Shown here: piece by piece, positions 35,705-44,616 of the stretch
Layout: each line of letters begins with the position of its first letter
Position numbering within the stretch: position 1 is the first letter of the stretch
Source: VMCP01 sp964592635
Lineage (GTDB): Bacteria > Bacteroidota > Bacteroidia > NS11-12g > UBA955
Direction of reading: 5' to 3'
Assembly: GCA_964592635.1 (NCBI GenBank)
Contig: CAZQFZ010000002.1
Coordinates: 1 to 56,885, forward strand
DNA: 56,885 nt
Position numbers and translations under genes: made by a program
Notes under the pieces: model-generated
Database searches by the model: none
Told to the model about the DNA's origin: nothing
The model's input: the letters and a program-made list of their open reading frames with translations, nothing else

Positions 35705-38700
35705 ATGGTTAAATTGTTTATTGAAAGAAAGATATTATCGATCGTAATATCGATTTTAATATTGTTGTTGGGACTTATTTCGTTGGTGCAGTTACCAATT
35801 ACACAATTCCCAGAAATTGCGCCGCCAGAAGTTACGGTAACCACAAAATATACTGGAGCGAATGCAGAGGCCTGTGTGAAGGCCGTGGTAACTCCACTCG
35901 AACGTGCAATAAATGGAGTGCCAGGAATGTTGTATATGACATCTGTTTCGGGAAACGATGGTACCAGTGTGGTTCAAATTGTATTCAGATCGGGCACAGA
36001 TCCTGATGTTGCGGCTGTAAATGTTCAAAATAGGGTGTCATCAACATTAGATGAGTTGCCAGAGGAAGTGATTAAAGCAGGGGTATTAGTAGAAAAAGTA
36101 CAGAATAGTATGTTGATGTATCTCAATATATTAAGTACGGATTCATTATTGGATGAGGCATTTTTATATAATTTTACAGATATCAATATTTTACCTGAGT
36201 TAAAACGTATTGAAGGTGTGGGTTTTGCCGACATAATGGGAATGCGTGAATATGCCATGCGTGTTTGGTTAAAACCAGATAAACTTCGGATGTATAATTT
36301 ATCTGCCTCAGAAATAATTCGAAAGTTAAAAGAGCAGAATGTAGAGGCAGCGCCCGGGAAAATAGGTGAGAGTTCGGGTAAATTGTCGCAATCCTTGCAA
36401 TTTGTACTCAAATATACGGGTAAGTTGAATACTGTTGAAGCGTACGAAAATTTGGTTATGTCAACATCAGAAGGAGGGGAATTGGTTCGATTGAAAGATG
36501 TTGCCCATGTGGAATTTGGTTCTCAAGAATACGATGTAATTTCTAAGGAAAATGGCAAACCTTCTGCGGCCATCATGATTAAGCAACGTCCTGGAACGAA
36601 TGCGCAAAATGTGATAGCCAAAATTAAAGAAAGGATGTCTGAGATCAAGGAGCGGTCGTTTGCACCGGGTATGGATTATACGGTCAGTTACGATGTATCT
36701 GTCTTTTTAAATGCATCGATTAAAGAGGTGATCAAAACGTTGATTGAAGCTTTTATTCTTGTTGCATTAGTGGTGTTTATTTTTTTACAGGATGGAAGAT
36801 CCACATTAATTCCCATTTTGGCGATACCGGTTTCATTAATCGGTACCTTCTTTTTTATGCAATTATTGGATTTTTCGCTGAATATGATTACACTGTTTGC
36901 GTTGGTTCTCGCCATTGGAATTGTGGTTGACAACGCAATTGTGGTTGTTGAAGCGGTTCATGCAAAATTGGAATCTTCAAATTTAACTGTAAAGAAAGCA
37001 ACCGAAGAAGCTATGTCGGAAATTACACCCGCCATCATCGGAATCACTTTGGTGATGTCGGCAGTATTTATACCCGTTTCGTTTTTGGAAGGACCAACGG
37101 GAATTTTTTATCGACAATTCTCTCTCACCATGGCCATCTCAATTCTCCTTTCGGGGATCACGGCATTAACACTGACCCCGGCATTGTGCGTGATGTTGTT
37201 GCGTAAATCGAATTTGCATCACAGTGACTCACTTGCTGAATTAAAATCCCCCCCGGCTTCTGTTCACGATAAATCCTTTCGTTTTTTAGGGAGATTTTTT
37301 CATTGGTTTAATGGTAATTACAACAAAATTGCGAACAAATACAGCAATTTGATTCGGATAATTGCCAATAGACGTGCGGTAACTTGGTTGACATTGTTGG
37401 CTTTTTGCATAGGCATAGGACTATTATCGGTGGTAGTTCCATCCGGTTTTATTCCCAATGAAGATCAAGGTGCGATATATGCAAATATTACGGCACCTAC
37501 CGGAGCTACATTGGAGCGAACGGATAGGGTGGTGAATGAAATACAACAATTGGCTCAGCAGTTTCCAGAGATCGAATCAGTTTCGAGTTTATCGGGGTAC
37601 AGTGTGATATCCGAGGGAGTAGGCTCTGTTTATGGTATGAATTTAATGAACTTGAAAAACTGGTCGGAAAGGGAATTGTCTGATCAGGAAATTATACGAA
37701 TTCTTGAAAAAAAATCCAGTGGTATTAAAGATGCCAATATTGAATTTTTCACTCCACCACCTGTGCCTGGTTATGGGAATTCAAGTGGGTTTGAACTGCG
37801 TTTGTTGGACAAATCGGGTAAGGGTAATGCCAGTGAATTTCAAAATATTACAGATGATTTTGTGAAAAAACTCAATGATCGTCCAGAAATTGAAAATGCC
37901 TTTACCACGTATAATGCAAAATTTCCCCAATACTTACTGCATATCGATGGAGATAAAGCTGCTCAAAATGGAGTAACCGCAGAAAATGCCATGAGCACAC
38001 TTCAAACATTGATAGGTAGTGAATATGCTACCAATTTTATCAAGTTTGGCCAGTTGTATCGTGTGATGGTTCAATCTTTACCAGAATACAGGTCTAAACC
38101 GGATGATATTCTTCAATTTACTATTAAAAATGAGTTCGGCACCTTGGTGCCGTATTCTACTTTTCTGAAAATTGAAAAAGTGTATGGCCCCGAACAAATA
38201 ACTCGTTATAATATGTTCCCTTCGTCGATGATAAATGGACAACCTGCTCGGGGTTATAGTAGCGGTCAAGCTATCGAGGCGGTGAAGGAAGTGGCTAATC
38301 AATTTTTACCCAAGAATTATGGTTATGATTGGGCCGGTTCATCACGTGATCAAGCGAATTCTGGTGGACAGACTGTTGTTGTGTTTGCCATTAGTTTGAT
38401 TTTCGTTTATTTATTGTTGTCGGCACAATATGAAAGTTTTGTGTTGCCATTTCCGGTACTGATTTCTCTGCCCGCAGGGATTTTTGGTGCATACTTTTTC
38501 TTGTGGTTGTTGGGCTTAGAAAGCAATATTTATGCACAGATTTCGTTAATAATGCTCATTGGTATTTTGGGTAAAAATGCGATTCTGATTATAGAATTTG
38601 CTGTATTAAAACAATCGCAAGGGATGCAACCAATGGCAGCTGTTGTGGAAGCTGCGACTGATCGACTACGCCCTATATTGATGACATCATTTGCATTTAT

Positions 38701-38854
38701 TGCAGGATTATTTCCGTTATTATTGGCTTCGGGTGCGGGCAAAATTGGTAACAATACCATTGGTGCATCATCCGTGGGTGGTATGTTGTTGGGAACGGTA
38801 TTCGGAGTTATTATTATTCCAGGTTTATTCATCATTTTTAGTAAAAAACGCTAA
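35705..38854 (+). CDS. RND multidrug efflux permease (HAE1/AcrB family)
   Basis: 1049 residues, standard for the hydrophobe/amphiphile efflux group. QLPITQFPEIAPPEVTVTTKYTGA at the N-terminus, the two large periplasmic loops and twelve helices are all recognisable. The proton-relay site in TM4 reads VVDNAIVVVE, so D409 is kept while the second Asp of AcrB (D408) is N410. TM10 Lys is present (K957 in GKNAILIIEF). It pumps hydrophobic or amphiphilic compounds out using the proton gradient. It forms an operon with the adaptor (1-bp gap) and the outer-membrane factor (11-bp gap), as in MexAB-OprM. Confidence 0.97.
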   Translation: MVKLFIERKILSIVISILILLLGLISLVQLPITQFPEIAPPEVTVTTKYTGANAEACVKAVVTPLERAINGVPGMLYMTSVSGNDGTSVVQIVFRSGTDPDVAAVNVQNRVSSTLDELPEEVIKAGVLVEKVQNSMLMYLNILSTDSLLDEAFLYNFTDINILPELKRIEGVGFADIMGMREYAMRVWLKPDKLRMYNLSASEIIRKLKEQNVEAAPGKIGESSGKLSQSLQFVLKYTGKLNTVEAYENLVMSTSEGGELVRLKDVAHVEFGSQEYDVISKENGKPSAAIMIKQRPGTNAQNVIAKIKERMSEIKERSFAPGMDYTVSYDVSVFLNASIKEVIKTLIEAFILVALVVFIFLQDGRSTLIPILAIPVSLIGTFFFMQLLDFSLNMITLFALVLAIGIVVDNAIVVVEAVHAKLESSNLTVKKATEEAMSEITPAIIGITLVMSAVFIPVSFLEGPTGIFYRQFSLTMAISILLSGITALTLTPALCVMLLRKSNLHHSDSLAELKSPPASVHDKSFRFLGRFFHWFNGNYNKIANKYSNLIRIIANRRAVTWLTLLAFCIGIGLLSVVVPSGFIPNEDQGAIYANITAPTGATLERTDRVVNEIQQLAQQFPEIESVSSLSGYSVISEGVGSVYGMNLMNLKNWSERELSDQEIIRILEKKSSGIKDANIEFFTPPPVPGYGNSSGFELRLLDKSGKGNASEFQNITDDFVKKLNDRPEIENAFTTYNAKFPQYLLHIDGDKAAQNGVTAENAMSTLQTLIGSEYATNFIKFGQLYRVMVQSLPEYRSKPDDILQFTIKNEFGTLVPYSTFLKIEKVYGPEQITRYNMFPSSMINGQPARGYSSGQAIEAVKEVANQFLPKNYGYDWAGSSRDQANSGGQTVVVFAISLIFVYLLLSAQYESFVLPFPVLISLPAGIFGAYFFLWLLGLESNIYAQISLIMLIGILGKNAILIIEFAVLKQSQGMQPMAAVVEAATDRLRPILMTSFAFIAGLFPLLLASGAGKIGNNTIGASSVGGMLLGTVFGVIIIPGLFIIFSKKR

Positions 38855-38865
38855 ATATTTAAATT

Positions 38866-40323
38866 ATGTTATTTAAAAAAGTTCTCCAAAATATTTGGAA
38901 AAGTAGTTATATATGTTTGTTTCTCTGGGGATGTGCTCCGCAACTTCCCAAAACATATTCAGGGAAATTGACCATGCCCGACTCGTTTGTTAATGCCAAA
39001 CCAGCGTTTGGAAAAGTCTCGAAAAATGATTCATCAGGTTCAAATTGGGGTGTTTCTTTTTTTGAAGATACCTTGTTAATTCAGCTTGTTGATTCGGTGG
39101 TAAATAGAAACTTAGATATTGCAATTGCATCCCAAAAAATAAAAAGTAGTTCAAGTGATGTGGTTTTAACCAGAGGTTTACTTAGGCCGAGGGTGGATGT
39201 AACTTTGGGCAGTGCATTGAGGCGTTATGGCTTGTTTACGATGGATGGTGCGGGTAATAGCAGTACGTATATTTTACCTGGAAAAATTGTTCCCGAAAAT
39301 TTACCTGATTATTTGGTAGGATTTCAATCGTCTTGGGAAGTGGATGTTTGGGGAAAGTTGAACGACCGAAAAAAATCGGCATTGCACAGATATATCTCCA
39401 GTGAGGAAGCCCGCAATTGGTTAATTACGCAATTGGTAAAAAAATCAACACATCATTATTATGAATTGCAAGCCTGCGACCTAGAACTTAGATGCATTGA
39501 AGAGTCCATATTGTTACAAAACAGAGCTTTTGAAATTGTAAAAGCGAAAAAGGAAGCTGCAATATTGAATGAATTGGCTGTTAAGCAGTTTGAAGCACAA
39601 TTGTTGGAGTTGACTTCCCTAAAAAAGGAAGTTGAGAATCGTATCATTGAAAATGAAAAAGAATTGAACGATTTGCTTGGACAGTTTTATAAGCCGATCA
39701 AGAGGGATTCGAATTTCTATAATCAGAACTTTGTTCCACAAACCCATTGGTTAGTGCCGGGGAATTTGTTAGCCAATCGTTCGGATATTCAACAGGCATA
39801 CTGGAATTTAGAGTCGTCTATGAATGAATTATCGGCGAGCAGAAAGTCGTTTTATCCTGGATTGCTCATCACATCTTCATTAGGATTTCAAGGGTTCCGT
39901 CCTGATTTGTTGTTTTTAACTCCTCAATCTTTGGCTTATACCCTTGTTGGTAACATGTTCATGCCGTTAATTAATCGTTCGGCATTGAAGTCACAATTCA
40001 TTTTTAATTCTGCTAATTATCATGAGGCATACTTTCAGTATTATAAAACGGTAATTCAGGCATATAATGAAGTGGAATCGGAGTGGAAGAAATGGGAAAA
40101 TTATTCTGAAATATTTTTAATGAAACAACAAGAAACAAATCGATTGTTGGAAGCGGTACAAATTGCAGAGGATTTATTTAGAAACGGACGTGCTACCTAT
40201 TTAGAAGTTCTATTTGCGCAGCAGCAAGCTTTAAAATCCAAGGTAGAATTGGTAAAATGTCGACAAATGCAATTGTACACATTTACTAATTTGTATTCGG
40301 CATTTGGTGGAGGATGGCGTTGA
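38866..40323 (+). CDS. RND efflux outer-membrane factor (TolC/OprM-like lipoprotein)
   Basis: 485 residues. Lipobox LWGC gives an outer-membrane lipoprotein. Two repeated outer-membrane-efflux-protein domains contain DSVVNRNLDIAIASQKIKSS, FQSSWEVDVWGKL, LVPGNLLANRSDIQQAYWNLES and NGRATYLEVLFAQQQAL, the standard NodT-family landmarks. It forms the trimeric exit duct for the preceding pump. The 176 bp after it up to sbtA contain an inverted repeat but no gene. Confidence 0.95.
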   Translation: MLFKKVLQNIWKSSYICLFLWGCAPQLPKTYSGKLTMPDSFVNAKPAFGKVSKNDSSGSNWGVSFFEDTLLIQLVDSVVNRNLDIAIASQKIKSSSSDVVLTRGLLRPRVDVTLGSALRRYGLFTMDGAGNSSTYILPGKIVPENLPDYLVGFQSSWEVDVWGKLNDRKKSALHRYISSEEARNWLITQLVKKSTHHYYELQACDLELRCIEESILLQNRAFEIVKAKKEAAILNELAVKQFEAQLLELTSLKKEVENRIIENEKELNDLLGQFYKPIKRDSNFYNQNFVPQTHWLVPGNLLANRSDIQQAYWNLESSMNELSASRKSFYPGLLITSSLGFQGFRPDLLFLTPQSLAYTLVGNMFMPLINRSALKSQFIFNSANYHEAYFQYYKTVIQAYNEVESEWKKWENYSEIFLMKQQETNRLLEAVQIAEDLFRNGRATYLEVLFAQQQALKSKVELVKCRQMQLYTFTNLYSAFGGGWR

Positions 40324-40428
40324 TTTGAATTCAGAATGGAGTTGCGGGTTTCGTTGATTTGTATTCAGTTGTATGTTTCAGGAGAGTTCACGTTGAAACG
40401 GAACAGCACTCAATATTTAAATATAAAA

Positions 40429-40457
40429 ATAATTAATGAAAACAATGAATTAATTAT
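40429..40457. promoter_or_regulatory. Candidate LysR-type operator upstream of sbtA
   Basis: Perfect 9-bp inverted repeat ATAATTAAT (40429-40437) / ATTAATTAT (40449-40457) with an 11-bp spacer, 42 bp before the sbtA ATG. Size and AT-rich palindromic form fit LysR operators, and a LysR gene lies just past sbtA. AT-rich background makes chance matches possible. Confidence 0.4.
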
Positions 40458-40499
40458 ATAAAAATAAATGACATTTTCAGTGGATTTTTGCAATCCGAA

Positions 40500-41567
40500 A
40501 TGGATACGCAATTATTAATCGGAAATTTAACAAACCCAACATTACTTTTTTTTGTATTGGGAATGGTTGCAGCAACGTTAAAAAGTGATTTGGAAATACC
40601 TCCGTCGAGCAGCAAATTTATATCGTTGTATTTGTTGTTTTCGATTGGATTCAAAGGCGGACAAGAACTGGCGCATAGTCATTGGGAGGCTGAAATAGGT
40701 TGGTCATTGGTATTTGCACTGCTTCTTGCCGCCATTATTCCAATATATAGTTTCTTTATACTCAAAACAAAATTGAGTATTTCGGATTCTGCCGCAATTG
40801 CTTCTTCATACGGTTCGGTGAGTGCAGTAACGTTCGTTGCAGCCATTGCTTTTTTGGAAATGCAACAACTCCATTACAGTGGACATATGGTTGCAGTTAT
40901 GGCTCTGATGGAAGCGCCAGCCATCATTGTTGGAGTGATGTTACTAAAATTTTATTCCCCCGAAAAAGGAAAAACTTTGGATGTTGCTTCTGCCCAAGAA
41001 TCAATTCAAGACAATACGGCTGCGAATAGTTTAATTACCCAAGAATTAAACTCAAATGATAGGGTTAACTCAAAAAATACCCCAAATGGAATGGGAGGCA
41101 TCATTAAGCATTCACTAATTAATGGAAGTGTTTTATTGATTGTAGGAAGTTTAATTATTGGATTAGTGGCAGATAGCAAGCAGGCCGAAGGAATCAAACC
41201 TTTTACGACCGATATTTTCAAAGGTTTCCTAGCCATATTTTTACTCGATATGGGTATGGTTACTGCAAAGCGATTCAAGTCGTTCTTAAAGTACGGAGGA
41301 TTTGTGACATTATTTGCCTTGCTTATTCCCGCGCTGAATGGCTGTATAACAGCGTACCTTAGTCAGTGGATTACACTGGATATGGGCAACCGTTTTGTTT
41401 TTGCGGTGCTTGCCGCCAGCGCATCGTATATTGCGGTGCCAGCAGCAATGAAAATAGCAGCACCTAAAGCAGATCCAGGGTTATATGTACCCATGGCTTT
41501 GGGAGTTACGTTTCCCTTCAATATTACTTTAGGAATGCCACTGTATTTTTGGTTGGTTCAAATGTGA
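40500..41567 (+). CDS. SbtA-family sodium-dependent bicarbonate transporter
   Basis: 355 residues, about ten helices. LFSIGFKGGQELA, SDSAAIASSYGSVSAVTFVAAIAFL, MALMEAPAIIVGVMLL, FKGFLAIFLLDMGMVTAKR and MALGVTFPFNITLGMPLY are the conserved elements of the SbtA/DUF897 family. Cyanobacterial SbtA symports HCO3- with Na+. The cytoplasmic central loop (about 155-200) is longer and polar, and contains a TCCCCCGA copy (40956-40963, S-P-E-K). ATG 40500 is chosen; an upstream TTG is less likely. A LysR gene lies convergent 20 bp downstream. Confidence 0.9.
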   Translation: MDTQLLIGNLTNPTLLFFVLGMVAATLKSDLEIPPSSSKFISLYLLFSIGFKGGQELAHSHWEAEIGWSLVFALLLAAIIPIYSFFILKTKLSISDSAAIASSYGSVSAVTFVAAIAFLEMQQLHYSGHMVAVMALMEAPAIIVGVMLLKFYSPEKGKTLDVASAQESIQDNTAANSLITQELNSNDRVNSKNTPNGMGGIIKHSLINGSVLLIVGSLIIGLVADSKQAEGIKPFTTDIFKGFLAIFLLDMGMVTAKRFKSFLKYGGFVTLFALLIPALNGCITAYLSQWITLDMGNRFVFAVLAASASYIAVPAAMKIAAPKADPGLYVPMALGVTFPFNITLGMPLYFWLVQM

Positions 41568-41587
41568 AATCAAAACCAATAACCAGT

Positions 41588-42553
41588 TTACCTTGATTGA
41601 TATTCATTAATCCAACCAAAATGTTGACGAATTAGAGCATTTTTGTTTTGATTGACATATTCTAAAAATGCTTGAGCAACAGGAGATAGTCGTTTGTTTT
41701 TAAGCCAGATAAGTGTCCAACGTGAACTAATTGGAAAGCCTTCAGTTGGAATGATTCGCAGCTGTTTGTTTTCCAATTCGTTTTTAATTCCGATAATTGG
41801 CATAATTGAATAACCCAATCCTGCTAAAACGGCTTGTTTTACTGCTTCATTACTCGTAAGTTCCATTTTTTTGATGGTTGTAATTCCGTGTGTTAGGAGG
41901 AATTTTTCCATAACATGCCTGGTGCCAGAACCATTTTCACGGTAAATCAGGGGCAAACTTTCGAATATATTCTTATTTTGTATGGTGGTTTCACCTACAG
42001 AACCCTGCTTTTGAATATCTTGCCAATGTTTCGTTTCGGCATTACCAACCAAATACAATTGATTTTCCATTAATTCTACTCCCTCCACAACTGGAATCTC
42101 AGGCATCACGCTTACCAAGGCAAAATCGATTTCATTTCGCTCTAAACTTTGAATTACTTGTGCCTTGTTTGTGACATCAAGCACCAATTCAACACCCATA
42201 TTTTGATTGATGAATTCCGATAGTACGAAAGGGGCAATATATTTTCCGGTAGATACAGAAGAAATCCTTAGTTTTCCGGTTAATTGACCCGCATGAGCAT
42301 GCATTTTAAAGTTTATTGCATGCACCTCTTCTAAGATTTTTTGAGCGGCAGCAGCAATTTCATGGCCAAAATCGGTTACATACAATTTCTTATTGAAAAC
42401 CTCAATTAGAGGCAAATCAAACTGGTCTTGAAAATTTTTAAGCTGTATAGAAACTGCTGGTTGTGTTAAATGCAATTCATCGGCCGCTTTGGTTATGCTT
42501 TTGGCTTCAACCACTTTGCAGAATATATTGAGTTGATTTAATGTGAAATTCAT
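41588..42553 (-). CDS. LysR-family transcriptional regulator (CbbR/CysB-like)
   Basis: 321 residues. N-terminal winged HTH FNLNQLNIFCKVVEAKSITKAADELHLTQPAVSIQLKNFQDQF-type, then a periplasmic-binding-like effector domain (LRISSVSTGKYIAPFVLSEFI, PLIYRENGSGTRHVMEKFL, GLGYSIMPIIGIKNEL). The RENGSGTRHVME segment is typical of the CbbR/CmpR/YeiE group. It probably regulates the neighbouring sbtA, whose upstream region has a palindrome of suitable size. LysR regulators of carbon-uptake genes sense metabolites such as 2-oxoglutarate; the ligand here is unknown. Confidence 0.93.
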   Translation of the reverse strand: MNFTLNQLNIFCKVVEAKSITKAADELHLTQPAVSIQLKNFQDQFDLPLIEVFNKKLYVTDFGHEIAAAAQKILEEVHAINFKMHAHAGQLTGKLRISSVSTGKYIAPFVLSEFINQNMGVELVLDVTNKAQVIQSLERNEIDFALVSVMPEIPVVEGVELMENQLYLVGNAETKHWQDIQKQGSVGETTIQNKNIFESLPLIYRENGSGTRHVMEKFLLTHGITTIKKMELTSNEAVKQAVLAGLGYSIMPIIGIKNELENKQLRIIPTEGFPISSRWTLIWLKNKRLSPVAQAFLEYVNQNKNALIRQHFGWINEYQSR

Positions 42554-42716
42554 ACTTTAAATAAATAACAATTATAGAATTTATTAGTTTCAATTATGAT
42601 TAAAAACTATAACTATAGTACAAATAACTGTAATTTTATTGAGAATGTTTGTTTATATGGTTAAAATGTTTATCATATTTTCGTTTACCTTTGAGTAAGT
42701 TGTTGTATATAGCACT

Positions 42717-43628
42717 GTGAATAGATTTAATTTACCTGTTTTTATTTTCTTGATGGGTATCCTATCAGCAACAATTCCAGTAGTTAACGCTCAACATTGT
42801 CAATACGATTTTGTAAAGCTAATCGGCGTGGTTCCTTTTTCGGGGGATACCCAGAATGTGGTGAAAGGCTTGGAAATTCAAGTTGTATTTCATACCACGG
42901 ATCAGCCTTTGGAACCCCGTTTGATTTTTGATACAGAGTATAAATATCCCCCAAAAAATAAATACACCAACCAAGAAACGGGTGAATTCAAAAAACTGAA
43001 ATTACAGCAATTCTCCTGTGATTTTGGATTTACGAAAGATCATTACACCGTGATGTACAACAGCGGACAAAAACATCCAGTCAAATTTTATGTATTGTTA
43101 CGAGATATCGACGGCGAGAAAAATGGTGGATTTTTCGGAACTCGGATTATTGAAATCGAATCAAAAAAGCACACAGCAGGACTAGATACTGTGTATTTAA
43201 AAAATCATATAGGGAAATACGATTCCTTGGATTTACGATTAGGTAAATATCCGTGTTTGTCTTTATGTGGCACCAAACCCAAAGCCGAAAAGCCCTTACA
43301 AAAATACGAACCACTTTACATTCAATTGAATGATCAATTGGAATCCTTCGACCCAAAGAAATTCGGTGCATTCGAGGATATTCAGTTTGAAAAATGGAAA
43401 GGAAACCATGGAATTTGGGAAGTGTTGAGTCGTCAGAATAGCATGCAAACTGAAACCAATTACTATCAATGGTATTCAGATTCCCTAACATTCAAGCGCG
43501 AATGGAGATGTGTTAAGTCCACTCTATGTTGGCATGTTTTTCCACATTCAGAACGAGTGGATTGCGTAACTCAAGAACTTCGAAATGGTCAATGGATTGA
43601 AACCCAAATAATTCATGGATGCGAATAA
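42717..43628 (+). CDS. Exported protein of unknown function
   Basis: 303 residues from a GTG start that begins a signal peptide ending at VVNA (about residue 25). No family is recognised. The N-terminal part (about 30-150) looks like a beta-sandwich (VVFHTTDQPLEPRLIF, HPVKFYVLLRDIDG). The C-terminal part has six cysteines with CVKSTLCWHVFPHSERVDC near the end. A TCCCCCGA copy lies at 42840-42847. It is preceded by 163 bp without a gene and followed by the VOC gene. Confidence 0.65.
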   Translation: MNRFNLPVFIFLMGILSATIPVVNAQHCQYDFVKLIGVVPFSGDTQNVVKGLEIQVVFHTTDQPLEPRLIFDTEYKYPPKNKYTNQETGEFKKLKLQQFSCDFGFTKDHYTVMYNSGQKHPVKFYVLLRDIDGEKNGGFFGTRIIEIESKKHTAGLDTVYLKNHIGKYDSLDLRLGKYPCLSLCGTKPKAEKPLQKYEPLYIQLNDQLESFDPKKFGAFEDIQFEKWKGNHGIWEVLSRQNSMQTETNYYQWYSDSLTFKREWRCVKSTLCWHVFPHSERVDCVTQELRNGQWIETQIIHGCE

Positions 43629-43665
43629 TGTTAAAAGGATATTCCAGTTCTACAAACCAATTCAA

Positions 43666-43673
43666 TACTTTTG
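43666..43673 (+). promoter_or_regulatory. -7 promoter element of the first VOC gene
   Basis: TACTTTTG matches TAnnTTTG, 23 bp before ATG 43697. No clear -33 partner. It supports the internal ATG 43697 as the true start rather than the upstream Met at 43619. Confidence 0.4.
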
Positions 43674-43696
43674 AATACTTTATTACAACAATTTTA

Positions 43697-44083
43697 ATGA
43701 AAAGCAAAGTAACCGGAATTGGCGGAGTATTCTTTAAATGTAAAGATCCTGAAGCAGTTAAAGAATGGTACAGCAAATATTTAGGATTAGCAACAGATGC
43801 TTATGGATCTACTTTTTCATGGCATCCCACAGAAACTCCGGAAAAAGTGGCCTATACCCAGTGGAGTCCTTTCAAAGAATCTACGAATTATTTTGAACCC
43901 TCTACCAAGGAGTTTATGATCAACTATCGAGTAGAGAACTTAATCGAATTGGTCGAACAATTGAAATCGGAAGGAATTACCATTCTCGATGAAATTGCTG
44001 AATACGAATACGGTAAATTTGTTCATATTTTGGATTTAGAAGGGAATAAAATTGAACTTTGGGAACCAGTTGATGAAAAATAA
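43697..44083 (+). CDS. VOC-family (glyoxalase-like) protein
   Basis: 128 residues from ATG 43697, which starts just before the conserved strand GIGGVFFKCKDPEAVKEWYSKYLGL. Two beta-alpha-beta-beta-beta modules and the terminal FVHILDLEGNKIELWEP are typical of vicinal-oxygen-chelate proteins. The metal ligand set is incomplete by eye (E of IELWEP present, an early Gly-Phe-Phe instead of His). The substrate cannot be given. A longer frame starting at 43619 would overlap the preceding gene and lacks support. Confidence 0.85.
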   Translation: MKSKVTGIGGVFFKCKDPEAVKEWYSKYLGLATDAYGSTFSWHPTETPEKVAYTQWSPFKESTNYFEPSTKEFMINYRVENLIELVEQLKSEGITILDEIAEYEYGKFVHILDLEGNKIELWEPVDEK

Positions 44084-44130
44084 ATTTAATAGACAGAGAA
44101 ATTGAACTATATTTCCTCTTTGTTATTGCT

Positions 44131-44541
44131 ATGAAAATTCAATCCCTTTTTGTAAATCTACCCATTCATGATGTGAAGAAAACACGTGAATTTTGGACGA
44201 ATCTTGGCGCAGAATTCAATGAACAATTTTGCGATGATAAAGCCCTATGTGTTGTTCTCAAGGAAGATGTAATTTACGCTATGCTTATTACCCATGAGTA
44301 TTTTGGAACTTTTACCAATCGTCCCATTGCCAATGGTTCTACTACTCAGGTCTTGAATGCTATTCAAGTGGAAAGTCGCGAAAAAGTTGATGAAATTGTT
44401 ACCAAAGCACTTCAAAATGGAGCTACACGTTATCAAGAACCTAAAGATCATGGTTGGATGTACTACGATAGTTTCGCGGATATTGACGGTCATCAATGGG
44501 AAATTGGATTTACAGATCTAAGTCAATTGCCACAGGAGTAA
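44131..44541 (+). CDS. VOC-family (glyoxalase/bleomycin-resistance-like) protein
   Basis: 136 residues. LFVNLPIHDVKKTREFWTNLGAEFNEQF opens the first module and YYDSFADIDGHQWEIGFTDL closes the second; the terminal pattern D-DGHxWE is typical of the bacterial lactoylglutathione-lyase-like subgroup. Usually a small cytosolic enzyme or stress protein of unknown substrate. 47 bp after the first VOC gene on the same strand, so the two may be co-transcribed, but they are only distantly alike. Confidence 0.88.
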   Translation: MKIQSLFVNLPIHDVKKTREFWTNLGAEFNEQFCDDKALCVVLKEDVIYAMLITHEYFGTFTNRPIANGSTTQVLNAIQVESREKVDEIVTKALQNGATRYQEPKDHGWMYYDSFADIDGHQWEIGFTDLSQLPQE

Positions 44542-44616
44542 AATTGTAGATAACCAATTCTAATTACCAATTCCTAAAGAAAATAAATCGTTACCCTAGA
44601 ATTTAATTATCAGCAT

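Noticed and set aside
40375..40399. GTTTCA / TGAAAC inverted repeat after the outer-membrane factor gene
   Set aside because: Only 6 bp per arm with a 13-nt loop and no T tract; too weak to call a terminator.
43619..43696. Upstream Met start for the first VOC protein
   Set aside because: It would add 26 non-conserved residues overlapping the preceding gene. The -7 element and the family alignment both favour 43697.
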